From: Massospora cicadina | Lineage: Eukaryota > Entomophthoromycota > Entomophthoromycetes > Entomophthorales > Entomophthoraceae | Reading direction: 5' to 3' | DNA: 64,000 nt | NCBI GenBank assembly: GCA_022478985.1 | Contig: JAKSZP010010595.1 | Coordinates: 62,001 to 126,000, forward strand | Part shown: piece after piece, positions 10,151 to 20,819 of the stretch | Numbering within the stretch: position 1 is the first letter of the stretch | Layout: every line of letters starts with the position of its first letter | Notes under the pieces: model-generated | The model's database searches: none | Told to the model about the DNA's origin: nothing | The model's input: the letters and a program-made list of their open reading frames with translations, nothing else | Translations under genes and position numbers: made by a program

Positions 10151-10563
10151 CACAATAACAAATTGGGAACCAACTGGTCAGGGCCCTAAAAAGTTATTTA
10201 TAAACATGGTAATGAACACTTAATTGTGGAGGTTAATCAGGGCACACTGGTAAATAGCATATACAGTCAATTCTTGTCAGAATTTGCACAGAATCCGATA
10301 ATAAATTGAGTCAGGTCCTTCAAAGCTCACTTAAGATTGTAGACAGATGTGAATACCACACTGAAACCCAATATATATATATAATATAAGACTTAACTTT
10401 TATTAGAGGTTCAGAGGTCCAAATGAAGTCCCTAATGTTGAAACTTAACCAGTAGACGATGGTTCAGAGGTTTCTGCTGGCTGAATATAATAATCGTTGG
10501 GTTTTGCACTGAAATCAAAAATATGAATATGCCAGTTGAACTTTAAAGAGTAAATAATACTGC
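10151..10563. repeat. Old host element remnant with a partial GGTTCAGAGGTCC block
   Basis: AT-rich sequence without a gene. At about 10400-10480 it holds GAGGTTCAGAGGTCC, GTCCCTAATGTTGAAACTTAACC and ATGGTTCAGAGG, a shortened form of the block in elements 1 and 5. A short (AT)n run lies at 10371-10386. It is probably the body of an older gypsy copy hit by A and A'. Confidence 0.5.
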
Positions 10564-10581
10564 AAGGAAAGTTACTTTATT

Positions 10582-11331
10582 GAAACCAAGCAGCTGCCCA
10601 TTCGCCCAATCCCACCCACCCAAATTCAAACGCCACTATTCCAGTGAACTAAAGTCCATGGGATCTATTGGCTGAAACTGACGAATCAGGTAATGTCCTC
10701 GTTAGTAAGCATACAGGTCAACCTCTCTGCCAAGGCGATTATGGTCGGGAGGAATTTTTCCTTCCTGACTATGATGTAACCCCTACCCCTCACCATTTCG
10801 TTCCTCTGCCCAATACAGCCCCCTTCCAAAGTGATCACCAGCTCGCCTTAGCTGTGGTGGCCTCTCCTCACTGCCTGAAACTACGCACTGCGGTGGCCCA
10901 GTCAGTGGCTCATCTCCAGCATGGCCTGCCCACCCTCTTCTTCCCCCCAACTTCCCTGAATCTCCCTGAAGTGACATCTTGAAACTATTTGATGATGCTG
11001 AAATTGCTGTTATGAATGTCACAATGATTGCTTCATTCAACCCCTCAGACAAAATCACCCGCCACAGTATCTCCCTTTTCACCCAACTTCCTGAAGCCCG
11101 CAAAGAAGCTGAAGTTCTCCATGCAGCTTTTGTTGAAACACTTTCCCGTCATTATCTTGATGCGGAAGAGGAAAACTCCTACTATGTTGACCTTAACCCC
11201 CACTATGTGGATGCCCCAACGCCCTGGCTCTCTGCTCTGATCCGGTACTGTAACCAACATCCCATGATCAAGGTGGGTCTTTCTGAAAACCAAACCCCCG
11301 GCCCCTCCTCACCCTCTTCCATGGTGGGTTA
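10582..11331 (+). pseudogene. C-terminal domain of ORF1-like protein, copy A'
   Basis: Fragments in two frames (10668-10982 and 10979-11332) give MAETDESGNVLVSKHTGQPL, then LFDDAEIAVMNV, LFTQLPEARKEAEVLHAAFV and APTPWLSALIRYC. These are close to copy A with scattered substitutions. A one-base loss near 10975 separates the frames. There is no knuckle because the insertion is truncated at its 5' side. Confidence 0.85.
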
Positions 11332-11445
11332 GCAGTTTCTGCTTCCCATCTGGCTAGTAGTTTTGTTTTGTCATTTTGAGTGTTGTGTTCAGTACTGTCC
11401 GTCCCCTGGTTGACATACCTCAAATAAATCAAATTGAATAAATCA
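10582..11445 (+). mobile_element. ORF1-only retroposon, copy A' (5'-truncated)
   Basis: Duplicates the last part of copy A (from about 9294 on) and is bracketed by an exact 18-bp duplication, AAGGAAAGTTACTTTATT, at 10564-10581 and 11446-11463. Loss of the 5' end together with an intact 3' end is the usual mark of incomplete target-primed reverse transcription. The 3' tail is longer here: CAAATAAATC is followed by a second AATAAATC unit. Confidence 0.9.
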
Positions 11446-11463
11446 AAGGAAAGTTACTTTATT

Positions 11464-11633
11464 ATGGAAATATTTAGTACTATTTATAGTAATAGGGAAG
11501 TATAATGGATGGAGGTTAAATAAATATCAAGGGTAATTATTTTAAAGATAGGAGAGATCAGGATAGGCAAATGATCAGCATCATTTGCAGACAGCACGAG
11601 ATATATAAATACTTATTAAATAATACAAGGGGT
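11464..11633. other. Unassigned AT-rich spacer
   Basis: I see no gene, no long frame and no clear repeat between the duplication of copy A' and the tRNA-like head at 11634. Confidence 0.4.
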
Positions 11634-11700
11634 CTGGCATAGTGGAATGAGTGTCCCGCTATTGCCCCTCACAATACAGGTTTGAATACCATTGTGGCAT
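11634..11700 (+). repeat. tRNA-derived SINE head
   Basis: An exact polymerase III A-box consensus match, TGGCATAGTGG (11635-11645), is followed 33 bases later by a B-box, GGTTTGAATACC (11679-11690), flanked by a short T-stem-like pairing (CAATA/TATTG-like). Spacing and order fit a tRNA gene, but there is no acceptor stem, so it is a SINE head or tRNA relic rather than a working tRNA. The body and 3' tail are not defined; a TTAATTAATTAAT run lies near 11790. A related T-arm (GGGTTTGACCCCCATTGTG) occurs near 58025. Confidence 0.55.
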
Positions 11701-11944
11701 AAATTGTATTTTTGTACCAAGAGGATAGAGATTCCCGCATCCCAAGTGATTTTGATATCATCAGCATTAGTTGCTGATATCTACTTAATTAATTAATCAA
11801 TATTATTGAGGTCAATCCCCAATACTTCAAATTTGACTTAACCCAAGTTAATAAAATACCAATCTGGCATCCGCCCATAGGTGGTTTTCAACCCCTTGTT
11901 GAGGCTTCTTCCAATAAAGGGAGAATCCTGACAATTCTCCAATC

Positions 11945-12544
11945 ATTTTCCCACCTGCACCAAGATCTAGAGGGGGCTTTGTTGAAATTTCAACCTAAAT
12001 AAAAGTGTTATATGTATTAGATGAATGAAATTGAACCCAATCTTATTAAATAGATGAAATTATTATTGTGGATAATCCCTGACTAAATTCAAGACCTTCC
12101 AATATTGGGGTTTAACCACAACTTGTGTAATAGAATATTACTCAACTAGAACCCCTAATATTAGGGGTTCAAACAATATCTATGTGGCAATTGAATCTTG
12201 TTTGACAGACGGTATGTAGAATGAATTAGAATCCCCAATTGGTAATGAGTATATATCTTGGCTTAGAAATGCTTGGTGATTTTTGAGAAATACTCCCTGT
12301 ACTCCAATATAATCATGTTTCTATTCTAAATAAACTTTACTATCTTTTTGCCATCACTAATTTAGCTTACCTTTAATTAATTTAAGTATAAAAATATACT
12401 TAGGATTTACCACTCAAGAAATTATATCCTGAGTATAGATTTTATAGCCAAAAGGATTAAAACTTATAGTCCAATACCTTGAAACTTTAGGTCTCATAGC
12501 CTTACAAAAAGAAGATAAGTGGTTTACAACCCCTCTTTTTTGAA
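11945..12544 (+). repeat. Polypurine tract and LTR remnant of a plus-oriented element
   Basis: CACCAAGATCTAGAGGGGG (about 11957-11975), then TGTTGAAATTTCAACC, is the inverted equivalent of the inner edge of the left LTR of element 2 (14380-14410). This therefore looks like the 3' end of a plus-oriented relative: interior end, polypurine tract, LTR start. The rest, to about 12544, is AT-rich with no gene. It contains a 22-base perfect palindrome at 12149-12170. Confidence 0.45.
12149..12170. repeat. 22-base perfect palindrome
   Basis: The left arm GAACCCCTAAT is followed directly by its reverse complement ATTAGGGGTTC, with no spacer. It lies in the LTR-like stretch; role unknown. Confidence 0.8.
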
Positions 12545-13946
12545 AGTTCCTATGTCAAAAATTGACACTATATGTCATGTGAACCCAAGGAGCACTATCT
12601 GGTATCCAACTACATTCTTGTGGAAATTATAAGTTTGCATTACACACAACAGGCTAGATAATTCACTATGCACAGTCTATCAGTTTCCATTAACAATATT
12701 GACGCAGGTGATCTAGTTTTTTTCCTCAGGCCATCATCCTACAACTTTGTGCGTGGCATGAATAATCTCAAAAAAGTTTCAGATGACTTTATAGATAAAT
12801 ATCTCTTCCCATCAATTAATTTTAATTATTTGTCCATTTTTTCATTTTGGTATGTTCCATAGCTTTATTCAACGCTTTCAAAGCCTCCTAGGTGTAGTAA
12901 TTAGTATTTTCTTCAGTTGTTTTTATGGAATAGTTCATCTGTATTCTCATACATGACAAACGGCAGGTAATATTAAATATCTTTCATATTCTATTGGGCT
13001 GCTCCCACTATGTAAATAACTCAATAGTGTAAGCTTGTGACTTCAAAGCTATCAAGTCAGTCACACCTCTGGTTCTTTAAATTATGCAGTCAGCATAGGC
13101 TAGAGTGTTCAGTTAAGACTTTGAAGTGTGTCCCATGAATATACACTCAAGTTTGTTTACAAAAAAATTACTTTAAGGTAATTGCGTTCAATCACAGTGT
13201 ACTTTCTTTCAGCTGACATTAATGTTAAACTCTCATAAGCTATCAGATGCTCATTTTTAACATCGTCTACTTAACTAAAATTGCACCAATTGCCACTAAC
13301 GAGGCATTCATCTGAATTATAAAAAGATAAATAAAATTTGGGTACTTCAGAACTGGACTAGACATCAGAAAAAGCGGAAGCTCATAAAATGAGTATTGGG
13401 ACCCCTCATTTCATATGATCCTTCCTTTATTCCTCAACAAATGGATTTTTGGTTCAGTGATACTGGTGAAGTCTTTGATGAATTGGCAATAATAGCTGTT
13501 TATCCTCAAAAAGAATTGTGTATCCGGAACACACTTCATGATCAACATCCTTTCATTGCCTGTATTTCTGCTTCCAAGTTTAAAATCAGTCAGAGTTTAT
13601 CACAAACCCCAAGTATTTAAGTTCTTTCTTGATTATATGACATTTCCTCAGCTTGATCTTCAAATTTTCAGCCAAAAGGAGCGTAAATACTTCCTTTAAG
13701 TGTTCAAGATGTTTATTATACGTCTGTTAAAAAACGATGAAATCATCCAGATATATTAAGACGTAGGAAAACTTAAATTTCTTAAGATAAAATACATTGC
13801 CATTTTGATAAAGTAGCCAGTGCATTACATAGTCCCTGTGGCATTCTAGTCAGCCGATATAACCCTTGTGCATCAATTATTGCACAATTCTCCTGACCTT
13901 TATTTGACATGTCAATCTGCCAATACTCATTGTCAGGATCACAGGT
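12545..13946 (-). pseudogene. Gypsy element 3, left part: integrase, RNase H and RT remnants
   Basis: Nucleotide similarity to the element 1 and 5 pol genes is plain: the integrase-side block near 12590-12660 (GTGAACCCAAGGAGC...) matches 38610-38710, and the RT palm block near 13740-13930 matches 4840-5090. On the minus strand the RT active loop near 13745-13765 reads IYLDDFIVF, so the two Asp codons survive. Everything else is cut by stops. The element is truncated on the left within integrase and is interrupted on the right by element 2; it resumes at 20820. Confidence 0.7.
13937..13941. repeat. Candidate target-site duplication of element 2 (GATCA)
   Basis: GATCA also occurs at 20825-20829, five bases beyond the apparent LTR end on each side. 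A 5-bp duplication is usual for Ty3/gypsy, but the five-base offset makes this uncertain. Confidence 0.35.
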
Positions 13947-14389
13947 TGATACGATAGATCTTTTGTTATAAATTGGCCAATTGACCCAAAGTCTGAGGGT
14001 GCTGGATACTTACCTTAGTTGCTTCTCTTAGTCGTGAAGTCTTGTCAGTCCAGATATCAAATCTGGTGTTGTATATTCCAAATAAATTTATCTCACTTAA
14101 AATTGTGAAAAGGGGAGAAAAAGATTAAAGTTTATTACTCAATATAAGCTTTTTAAGGGTGATTGGAGAGATTCATCAGGGTAAATCTAAGCCACCCAAG
14201 CCTAGATCTAATAAGATAAACAAATTGTGTTAGATTTGGTAAAAGCGCTAATTATCTCAGATGATCTGATTGAGCTCATTAATAGCTCAGGTCTAAACCC
14301 CAACAGAAGTTAGGGCTTTTTGGTCAGTTTGGGACCAAATCCCATTATCTGACACATCTGAATTGGCCGTTTGGGTTGAAATCCTGACA
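13947..14389 (-). repeat. 3' LTR of element 2
   Basis: Begins TGATACG and ends TCCTGACA. It matches 20379-20819 along its whole length (AAAGTCTGAGGGTGCT, GTGAAAAGGGGAGAAA, GTTAGGGCTTTTTGGTCAGT). It is followed by ATACCCCCTCTAGATCTTGG, the complement of a polypurine tract. Confidence 0.88.
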
Positions 14390-14402
14390 ATACCCCCTCT
14401 AG
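14390..14402 (-). other. Polypurine tract of element 2
   Basis: ATACCCCCTCTAG on the plus strand, read on the minus strand as CTAGAGGGGGTAT, lies immediately inside the 3' LTR. Confidence 0.7.
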
Positions 14403-14514
14403 ATCTTGGCGCAGGTGAGGAAATGGACAGAGAAAGTGACTATGTATGCGGTTTATGACTGTGCCCTTGAACAACCTCTACAATTGAGTGTTCATTGCCC
14501 CACCTATATATGAC

Positions 14515-15500
14515 TTAATAAGGCCCTGACCAGTTAGTGCACAGTTTGTGATTACGACCTCCATTATGATGATGGCAAAATAGGATGAGGTCATCTGGTT
14601 GAAAAGTGTGTATGGGGATCCTGATCTTCATTAAATTGAGCAGTTTCTCTTTTGGTAGTGGTGGACAAGTTTTCAGCAGTCTGGACCTAAAGTCATATGA
14701 TTTCATTTGCAATACTTTGCATAGAGACTTCATGTGCTTCAGGAGAATCTCAATTAAGAATAAACGTGACTTTGGAAGGCAGATGAAGATTTCTGTCATA
14801 AAATGCTTGGAATGGCGACATCTTAGTATATTGATGTTAACTAATCTGATCTGTCAGAATTGCACTAGGCAAATATTGGGGCCAATGAAGGGGGTCAATC
14901 ATAACCATTTTCTGGAGGGTTGCAGTTAGAGTACCATTTACCCACTCTACCATTCCATTAGTCACTAGATGTTAGGGGTTGGAGAATGCCTGTGTGGTTC
15001 TCATTAGGTCAGCTAAATCTTTCACTAGCGTCAAATGGAATTTTTGTCCATTATCAGAAAGAATGACGTTAGGGTAGCCATTCTGGGTGACAATCCTATT
15101 ATACAAAAATGTGGCGGTAGACTTTGCTAAAGCAGTGGGGAGCGATATGGCTTCAATCCATTTAGTTAGATGGTCCATGGCTATTAGGAGGAACTGATGT
15201 CCATTTGAGGCTGGAGGAAGAGGTTAACAACATCAATGCTAATAGTATGAAATGGTTCATAGGGTGGGACCACTGGATGTTGAGAACGGGGATTAGTCTG
15301 GATTGACTTTTAAATACCAGACAGGACTCCAATACATACTGGATAGAAACAAGCATTCCCTCCCAATAACATTGAGTTTTCAAGCCAGTGGTAGGTTTTT
15401 ACAAATCTCCCATACCCAAGTTGCCGATGTCCCTCTAATATGACATTGGTTTGAGCCAATAGTCTTACATAAGGAACTTAATGTTTAAACATGAGCTTGC
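14515..15500 (-). pseudogene. Integrase of element 2
   Basis: On the minus strand, MDHLTKWIEAISLPTALAKS and YPNVILSDNGQKFHLTLVKD (15178-14972) carry the first two catalytic Asp positions of the DD-E core (D-x-LTKW and SDNG-x-F). Upstream (15383-15162) are remnants of the zinc-binding module. Downstream (14799-14515) the C-terminal segment FQPDDLILF and NWSGPY is the GPY/F module. The catalytic Glu segment near 14940 is separated by a frameshift. No chromodomain was recognised before the polypurine tract. Confidence 0.85.
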
Positions 15501-15599
15501 ATAATTGACCGTTCTTGACATGGAGACTTAATGAACTTTTTGCTGATTCCTTTTGGAGGGTTGGGGATTCATCTTTCAATAACTGTGGTTGCGTTAGGA

Positions 15600-17040
15600 G
15601 GTCATGGAGTTAATCCTCTTCAGACTCAGTTATAAGTAAGGTGGGAAGCCAAGGAAAGGAAATCCACGTTTTGATGGTTTGGACCTGGTCAGTGGATAAT
15701 GGAAAAGTCGTAATTTTAAAGTTCTAAAGCCCACCAGGCTAATTTCCCAACAGGGTCCTTCATTTGCTGTAGACAATGTAAGGAATCATTATCAGTTACG
15801 ATGTTAAAATGCTTCCCATTTAAAGAGGGTCAGAAATTCTTAATGGCCAGTAGGACCACCAAGCATTTGCGTTCTGTAATACTATATTTATGTTCAGCTT
15901 AGATAAGGTCTTGCTGTATTAGGCGATGGGATGGTCCACTAAGTTCTCATCATGCTGAGATAGTATGGCTCTGATGGCAATATTGCTAGCATCAGTAAAT
16001 AGGAAGAAGGGTTATAAACTTTGGATGAATCATTACTGGAGAGTGGGAGAGAGAGGAGCGTAGCAGGGTGAAGGCCTACGCTTGCTCTTCTTTCCACTGA
16101 AAGGGTATTCCTTTCTTCAGTAGATACATTAGAGTCTCGGAGGTGTCTGCAAAAGGTAGATAAATTGTTGATAATAGCCCACCATTCCTAGGAAAGCTTG
16201 TACATCTTGAGGGATTTAGGGGGCCATCTTAGCAATAGGCAATAACTTATCATCTCTTGGGAATATTCCGGCTTTACTGACCTTATGACCCAAAAAATAC
16301 ATCTCATTCCAGAAGAACAAACATTTTGAGCATTAGTTTTAATGACAATTGCTGCAACCGCTGAAAGACTTGCCTGAGGTGATCTAGATTTTCAGTAAAG
16401 GTTCTCTAAAAATGATAATATCATCAAGATAAATTTAGTACGCAGGAGCGGTTTAAATCGCCTAGTAGTCCGTCCAGAGCGCGTTGGAAGGTAGCAGGGG
16501 CAAAACAACCTCTGAGGCATTTGAGTGAGCTTAAATAATCCTTCACTTGTGATGAGAGCGCATTTTGCCTGATCTTCTAGTGACAAATCTACTTGCCAGT
16601 ATCCATAGGTGAGATCCAAAGCCAATAAATAGTGGGACCCCAACATTAAGTATAAAGAGTCGTCTATACGTGGCAGGGGGTTTCTATCTTTGTGAGTGAT
16701 AGAGTTGAGGTGGCGATAATTCATAACAACATGGTGACCACCGTCTTTTTTCCAAATTAATAAGAGTGGGGGAGCCCATGGACTTTTGGAAGGCACAAGT
16801 AACCCGCCTCCAACAGTTGCTGTAGCTTAAGGCCAGTTGAGCTTCACCCTGTTTGTATTTTTGATATGGTTGAGATTTAAATGGAATAAATTCTCATTTT
16901 GATTTGATGAATTCCCCCAGACATTTTCCCATAGTTTCCTGGAACCAGGAAAAAAACATAACCTATTCCTTGAAAAGTTCTTTGACATCCTGGCGTTCAT
17001 TTGGGGTAAGATTATCACCAATTTTACTGTCAACCAAAGC
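15600..17040 (-). pseudogene. Reverse transcriptase and RNase H of element 2
   Basis: The 16796-16392 frame reads SPWAPPLLLIWKKDGGHHVV and MNYRHLNSITHKDRNPLPRI, then LDLTYGYWQVDLSLEDQAKC, the RT fingers and palm. The active loop Y-L-D-D (codons 16431-16420) is intact but lies in a shifted frame. RNase H at about 16020-15900 reads FFLFTDASNIAIRAILSQHD and DHPIA. An N-terminal linker (LTPNERQDVKELF, about 17030-16980) precedes it. RT copies the element RNA and RNase H removes it. At least three frame changes make this copy inactive. Confidence 0.88.
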
Positions 17041-17063
17041 TATGGTGGGTGGAGGATCAAATC

Positions 17064-17369
17064 CTAGATTTGTAACGAGCAAAAAAAAATTACATTGGCA
17101 ATATTATTAATGGGACATAGTTTTACATAAGCAATAGGGGCCTGCCGGGGGACCTGGAGAGTTTTAGTGGTTAGATTCCCTAAAGGAAGAGAGATGTATT
17201 TCCTATAGGCAGGGTCCAAAATCCCTGGGCAGGTCAATGCTTCCTTAATGGAATGGTTTGGGTGTCCGCTAAGCTCCAAAATTTGATCAAGTGGGGCAAG
17301 AATCTGAATCCCTGTATCTACAATAACTTGTGAGCCTGAGGGTATTTTGATAGAATGAGAGTTATACAA
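17064..17369 (-). pseudogene. dUTPase-like domain between protease and RT (element 2)
   Basis: A 101-codon minus-strand frame reads IKIPSGSQVIVDTGIQILAP, ILELSG, TCPGILDPAYRKYISLPLGN and QVPRQAPIAYVKLCPI. These fit the trimeric dUTPase plan: a VDTGI strand (P-G-x-x-x-x-V-D-T-G), an x-SG motif, the G-V/I-I/L-D-x-x-Y-R-x-x-I motif III, and a closing R-x-x-IA-x-L-like strand. dUTPase removes dUTP so that reverse transcription does not incorporate uracil. The usual R-S-G of motif II is L-S-G, and the Gly-rich motif V is not visible, so activity is doubtful. The placement in pol, after protease and before RT, is unusual. The assignment is from motifs only. Confidence 0.6.
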
Positions 17370-17495
17370 AGGGATCCCCTCTTAGGCATCCACAGCCTCT
17401 GGGGTAACTTAGTTTTTTCCCCTAAGACTTGGTACTCAATTTTGCAATTTGAGGTAGGGTATATGATGAAGCATGTCTGTATATTAGGGGCTCCT

Positions 17496-17850
17496 TTATT
17501 TTTTGACAGGGAGTTTTAATATTAATGGAATCTGATACCCTAGTAGGGATAGGTATTTTTTCTTGTGGTTGATGATGCAGTTAAACTCCCGCATCAGTTG
17601 AACCCCAATAAGCAACTCATAGATGTCATTTTCTAGCGCAACAGCGGTTGCAGTAATTAATAACTTCCCAAAATGAAGGGGTAAAGCAGAATAGGCTCCT
17701 ATCGCCTTACTAGACTGACTACCTGCCATCCTATATTCTGATTTGTGAATCAAGTCTGGAGCCATTATATTTTTTTGATAAGCCAGGAGTAATGAACGTT
17801 AACTGGAGAACCACTGTCAATTATCGCTAGGACTTTAACCTTATGGACTA
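17496..17850 (-). pseudogene. Aspartic protease of element 2
   Basis: On the minus strand near 17840-17815 the frame reads LAIIDSGSPVNV, the retropepsin active-site pattern (D-S/T-G). After one stop it continues (17765-17496) with LENDIYELLIGVQLMREFNC and IINHKKKYLSLLG, the usual second half (I/L-G-x-x-x-L-x-x-x-x-C/V-x-I-x). It would cleave the Gag-Pol polyprotein. Only the stop near 17760 interrupts it. Confidence 0.75.
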
Positions 17851-17989
17851 CTACTTTGAATTGAACCATCAACGATCCTAATGAGAGTTAATAGCTAATA
17901 GGTTGTCATTAAGGATTTGCAGTGAAGCTAGCGGAGGATTCTGCTGTGGCCAAGCTTAGGGCTGTTCAATACATTTAAAAGTTGTATCT

Positions 17990-20110
17990 ACCAATGCTTG
18001 GCTTTCTATAGAAGAGCTGGCCACCAGAATTTGTTTGGGTAACTAACCAACATAAAAGTAAGAAAACTGAAGATTTCTATTTCCTTGAATAGACAGAGGG
18101 ACTTTAACTTTTGCCTGGTCAGCTAACACAAAACATCCAGAAACTCTAGGGATACAGCTAGAACTATAACTAGGGTCTTGATGCACTTATTTTCCGTCAG
18201 CATAGGGAGCCTCTTGCCCTATACTGACTGATCTTTTGCTGACTTATGTTGGAGGATGCGGCAATAAGCTACAGTGTGGTTGTTCTTCTGAAATGAGTGC
18301 AGTATAATTCAGGTGTGGCTGAATCAGGGGGTGTAATGGCCAATACTTGGAACTAGGGCTTATTGGTGTTAAAACGAGGTGGCCTGACGGATTTATGTAG
18401 TTCAGACAAAATTTCTAGTATAGCCTCTTTAATATGGAGGAGGGATGTTAATTTAGACTTCACCGCTTTAAGTAAAGTAAGATATTAGGCATATTAATAA
18501 ATACCGAAAACGCCGTAGTGATGGCATTGTCTAACATAAGATGAACCCTGCATCCAGATTTTGTGCTTTGAGGTAAAAACGGTGAGCAAATTTGCTGATA
18601 GTTTCTCCCCAATTAAGGATGATACCCATAAAGGTCTGATTTTGGTTTGTTAGGTTAAGTCGCTCCCAAATTCTAGAGCAAGGCAGACTTGGCATCATTC
18701 CAAGTATGACAATGCATCAGATGGGGGACCATAATGTCCTGAGCCATATGGCTAAGACACTTAGTCAAGTGTTTAAGATTTTGATGGTCCTTCGCTTCCT
18801 CCATAGGTTATTCAAAACAATACAAGAAAGATAAAATACTTCCCTCTCCAGGTACATATTTATCTTTGAACAAAGGTGTAGATGTACCACTTTGGGTGTT
18901 GGAGGATGAATGACATGAACTGATATAGTGACAACACTTTCACCTAATGAAGATGCAATATCTTGGGACTACGCTTAAGGTTGAAGCGCATCTACTTATC
19001 TCCACAGATCGTTAAGATCATAAACTATCAAATCTACTTGTTCATGGGTGGCACTGAGAGCTGATTTTGTGGCAATGAGTTGGTTTACTTGGCGTACTTC
19101 GTTCTTTAGAGCAGTATTGGTGGCTTGGAGGTTGAGTTGATGTTGTTTGGTGGTGAGCACTCTTTGCTCTATTAATCAAACCAAATCAGGTAGGGTGAAC
19201 AAGGTCCTGAGGCGTTTGTGATTAACAGGTAAGGAAACTTCGGGAGAGAGAGGAACTTATTCCCAAGTAAGTAGAGCTTTTTAGGCGACACTTCCTAACT
19301 GGACATCAAGGCTTTTATTTGTTGGATTAATTCCTGGAGGCGCTCGTTGGGGATTCCAGGGTCACCACTGGGTTCTGGAGGACCTTTAGGCCCATGGGAT
19401 CCTCGTCCTCATCTTGTCCATCATAACCAGGGGATCCTCTTTCACAATCCTTTCCATCACGATCAGGCGGTCCCCAATCTCCTTCACGTCCATTATAACT
19501 GGGAGTCTCACACTCACCAGGATCTCCTTGAGGCCCAGAGTTATATAAACGATTCTGACCTTTCCATAATTCTTAGATCATTTCCTCCAAGGTTTAAGCA
19601 TTCATTGACAGAGGTGATGAAGTTATTAAACTCTGAGTGTACTTCACAGGTATGATCTATGACTTAATTATGGATAACAACCTCTAGTTGCTAAAACGAG
19701 ATGTGAGTTCCTTCTGAATGAAACTCATGACTCCTTGATTCAAGCGTGTGAGCACGTCTTGTATTTCAATAATAAACTGCCAATTTTCTACAATCGTGGT
19801 TCAGTTTTTATTGACAAACTGGGAGGCAGATTGATAAAGTTTGATGATCTGCGAGTGTATGGTCTTGGATAAATGTAGGTGGCAGAGAAATTCTTAATGA
19901 TGGAATCCCACTACTTGAAGTAAATGGTATAAAGTGGGATGGACAAAGTGACGCAGATAGCATTTCATACGGCAAGCTCTAACTTTTTCTATATTGAGCA
20001 AAGAACTTTGAGCTAAGCTCATCATAGAAGCTGACATGGCAAGAGCTCTTTTTCTATTGGCTTGGCCCCCAGGGCATAGCCCCAGATAGGAGCTGGAGAG
20101 CTTCAGCAAA
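17990..20110 (-). pseudogene. Gag of element 2 with Gly-Pro-rich linker
   Basis: The start is probably ATG at 20109 (MLKLSSSYLGLCPGGQANRK). A Gly/Pro/acidic linker follows at about 19560-19330 (NSGPQGDPGECE, GREGDWGPPDRDG, GSPGYDGQDEDED, GPKGPPEPSGDPG) and spans one frameshift. The capsid region is about 19000-18450. A decayed zinc knuckle lies near 18310-18270 (YCTHF then NNHTVAYC, i.e. C-x2-F-x4-H-x4-C with Cys replaced by Phe plus a frame change). Gag packages the element RNA. Collagen-like GPxG linkers occur in gypsy Gag proteins of basidiomycetes, to my knowledge. Many stops are present. Confidence 0.65.
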
Positions 20111-20378
20111 GTCTAATAGTTGTAAGCTCTATTATCTGATGGATGGATCATGGAGGGTCACTTCCGTAGAAGGGGAAGAGAATATCATGGTTGGTCACGG
20201 TATTGCTGACATTCATGTTGATAGCCCAGTAACTGATATGGGCGGTTTGAAAATCGAAGGAGTTTTCCAAAACAGAATCATCATTGAACCATCTTTTTCT
20301 TTTGTTTATTTAATAATTTTCATCGCAAACTTGTGGTGCAACCTGGCAGAAAGCACCAGTTTTGTTAGGACCATTGGT

Positions 20379-20819
20379 TGATACCACAGACCCTTTGTTG
20401 TAAATTGGCCAGTTACTCAAAGTCTGAGGGTGCTAGATACTTACCTTAGTTGCTATTCTTGGTTGAGAAGTCTTGTTAGTCCAGATTTCAAGTATGGTGT
20501 GGTAAATTCCTAAATAGATACAATTTTCACTAAAATTGTGAAAAGGGGAGAAATAGATTGAAGTTTATTACTCAATACCAGCCTTTAATGGGTAATTGGA
20601 GAGGTTCATCAGGGTAAATCTTAGCCTCCCAAGCCTAGATCTAATAAAATAAACGAATCAAGGATTTAGTACAAGTCCCAATTATCTCAGTTGATCTGAT
20701 TGAGCTCATTTGATAGCTTAAGTTTGAACTCTGACTGAAGTTAGGGCTTTTTGGTCAGTTCAGAATTATTTAAGTTATCTGACGCATCCAAATTGGCCTT
20801 TCAGGTTGGAATCCCAACA
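20379..20819 (-). repeat. 5' LTR of element 2
   Basis: Direct repeat of 13947-14389, beginning TGATACC and ending CCCAACA. The interior sequence just outside it (20340-20378, minus strand) contains TGGTGCTTTCTGCCAGG about 15 bases in, a possible displaced tRNA primer site. Confidence 0.88.

Larger units (their letters stand above)
13947..20819 (-). mobile_element. Ty3/gypsy LTR retrotransposon, element 2, nested in element 3
   Basis: Two ~440-bp LTRs (13947-14389, 20379-20819) flank a minus-strand interior reading gag, protease, dUTPase-like, RT, RNase H, integrase. The RT sequence of element 3 stops at 13946 and resumes at 20820, so element 2 inserted later. It is the best preserved gypsy copy, with several long open stretches, but indels and stops still break every gene. 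Confidence 0.9.

Noticed and set aside
10371..10390. (AT)n run as an origin or promoter
   Set aside because: A short microsatellite in AT-rich decayed sequence; nothing else supports a function.
19347..19655. Plus-strand 102-codon frame, Gly/Pro-rich
   Set aside because: It is the antisense shadow of the Gly-Pro linker in the minus-strand Gag of element 2.
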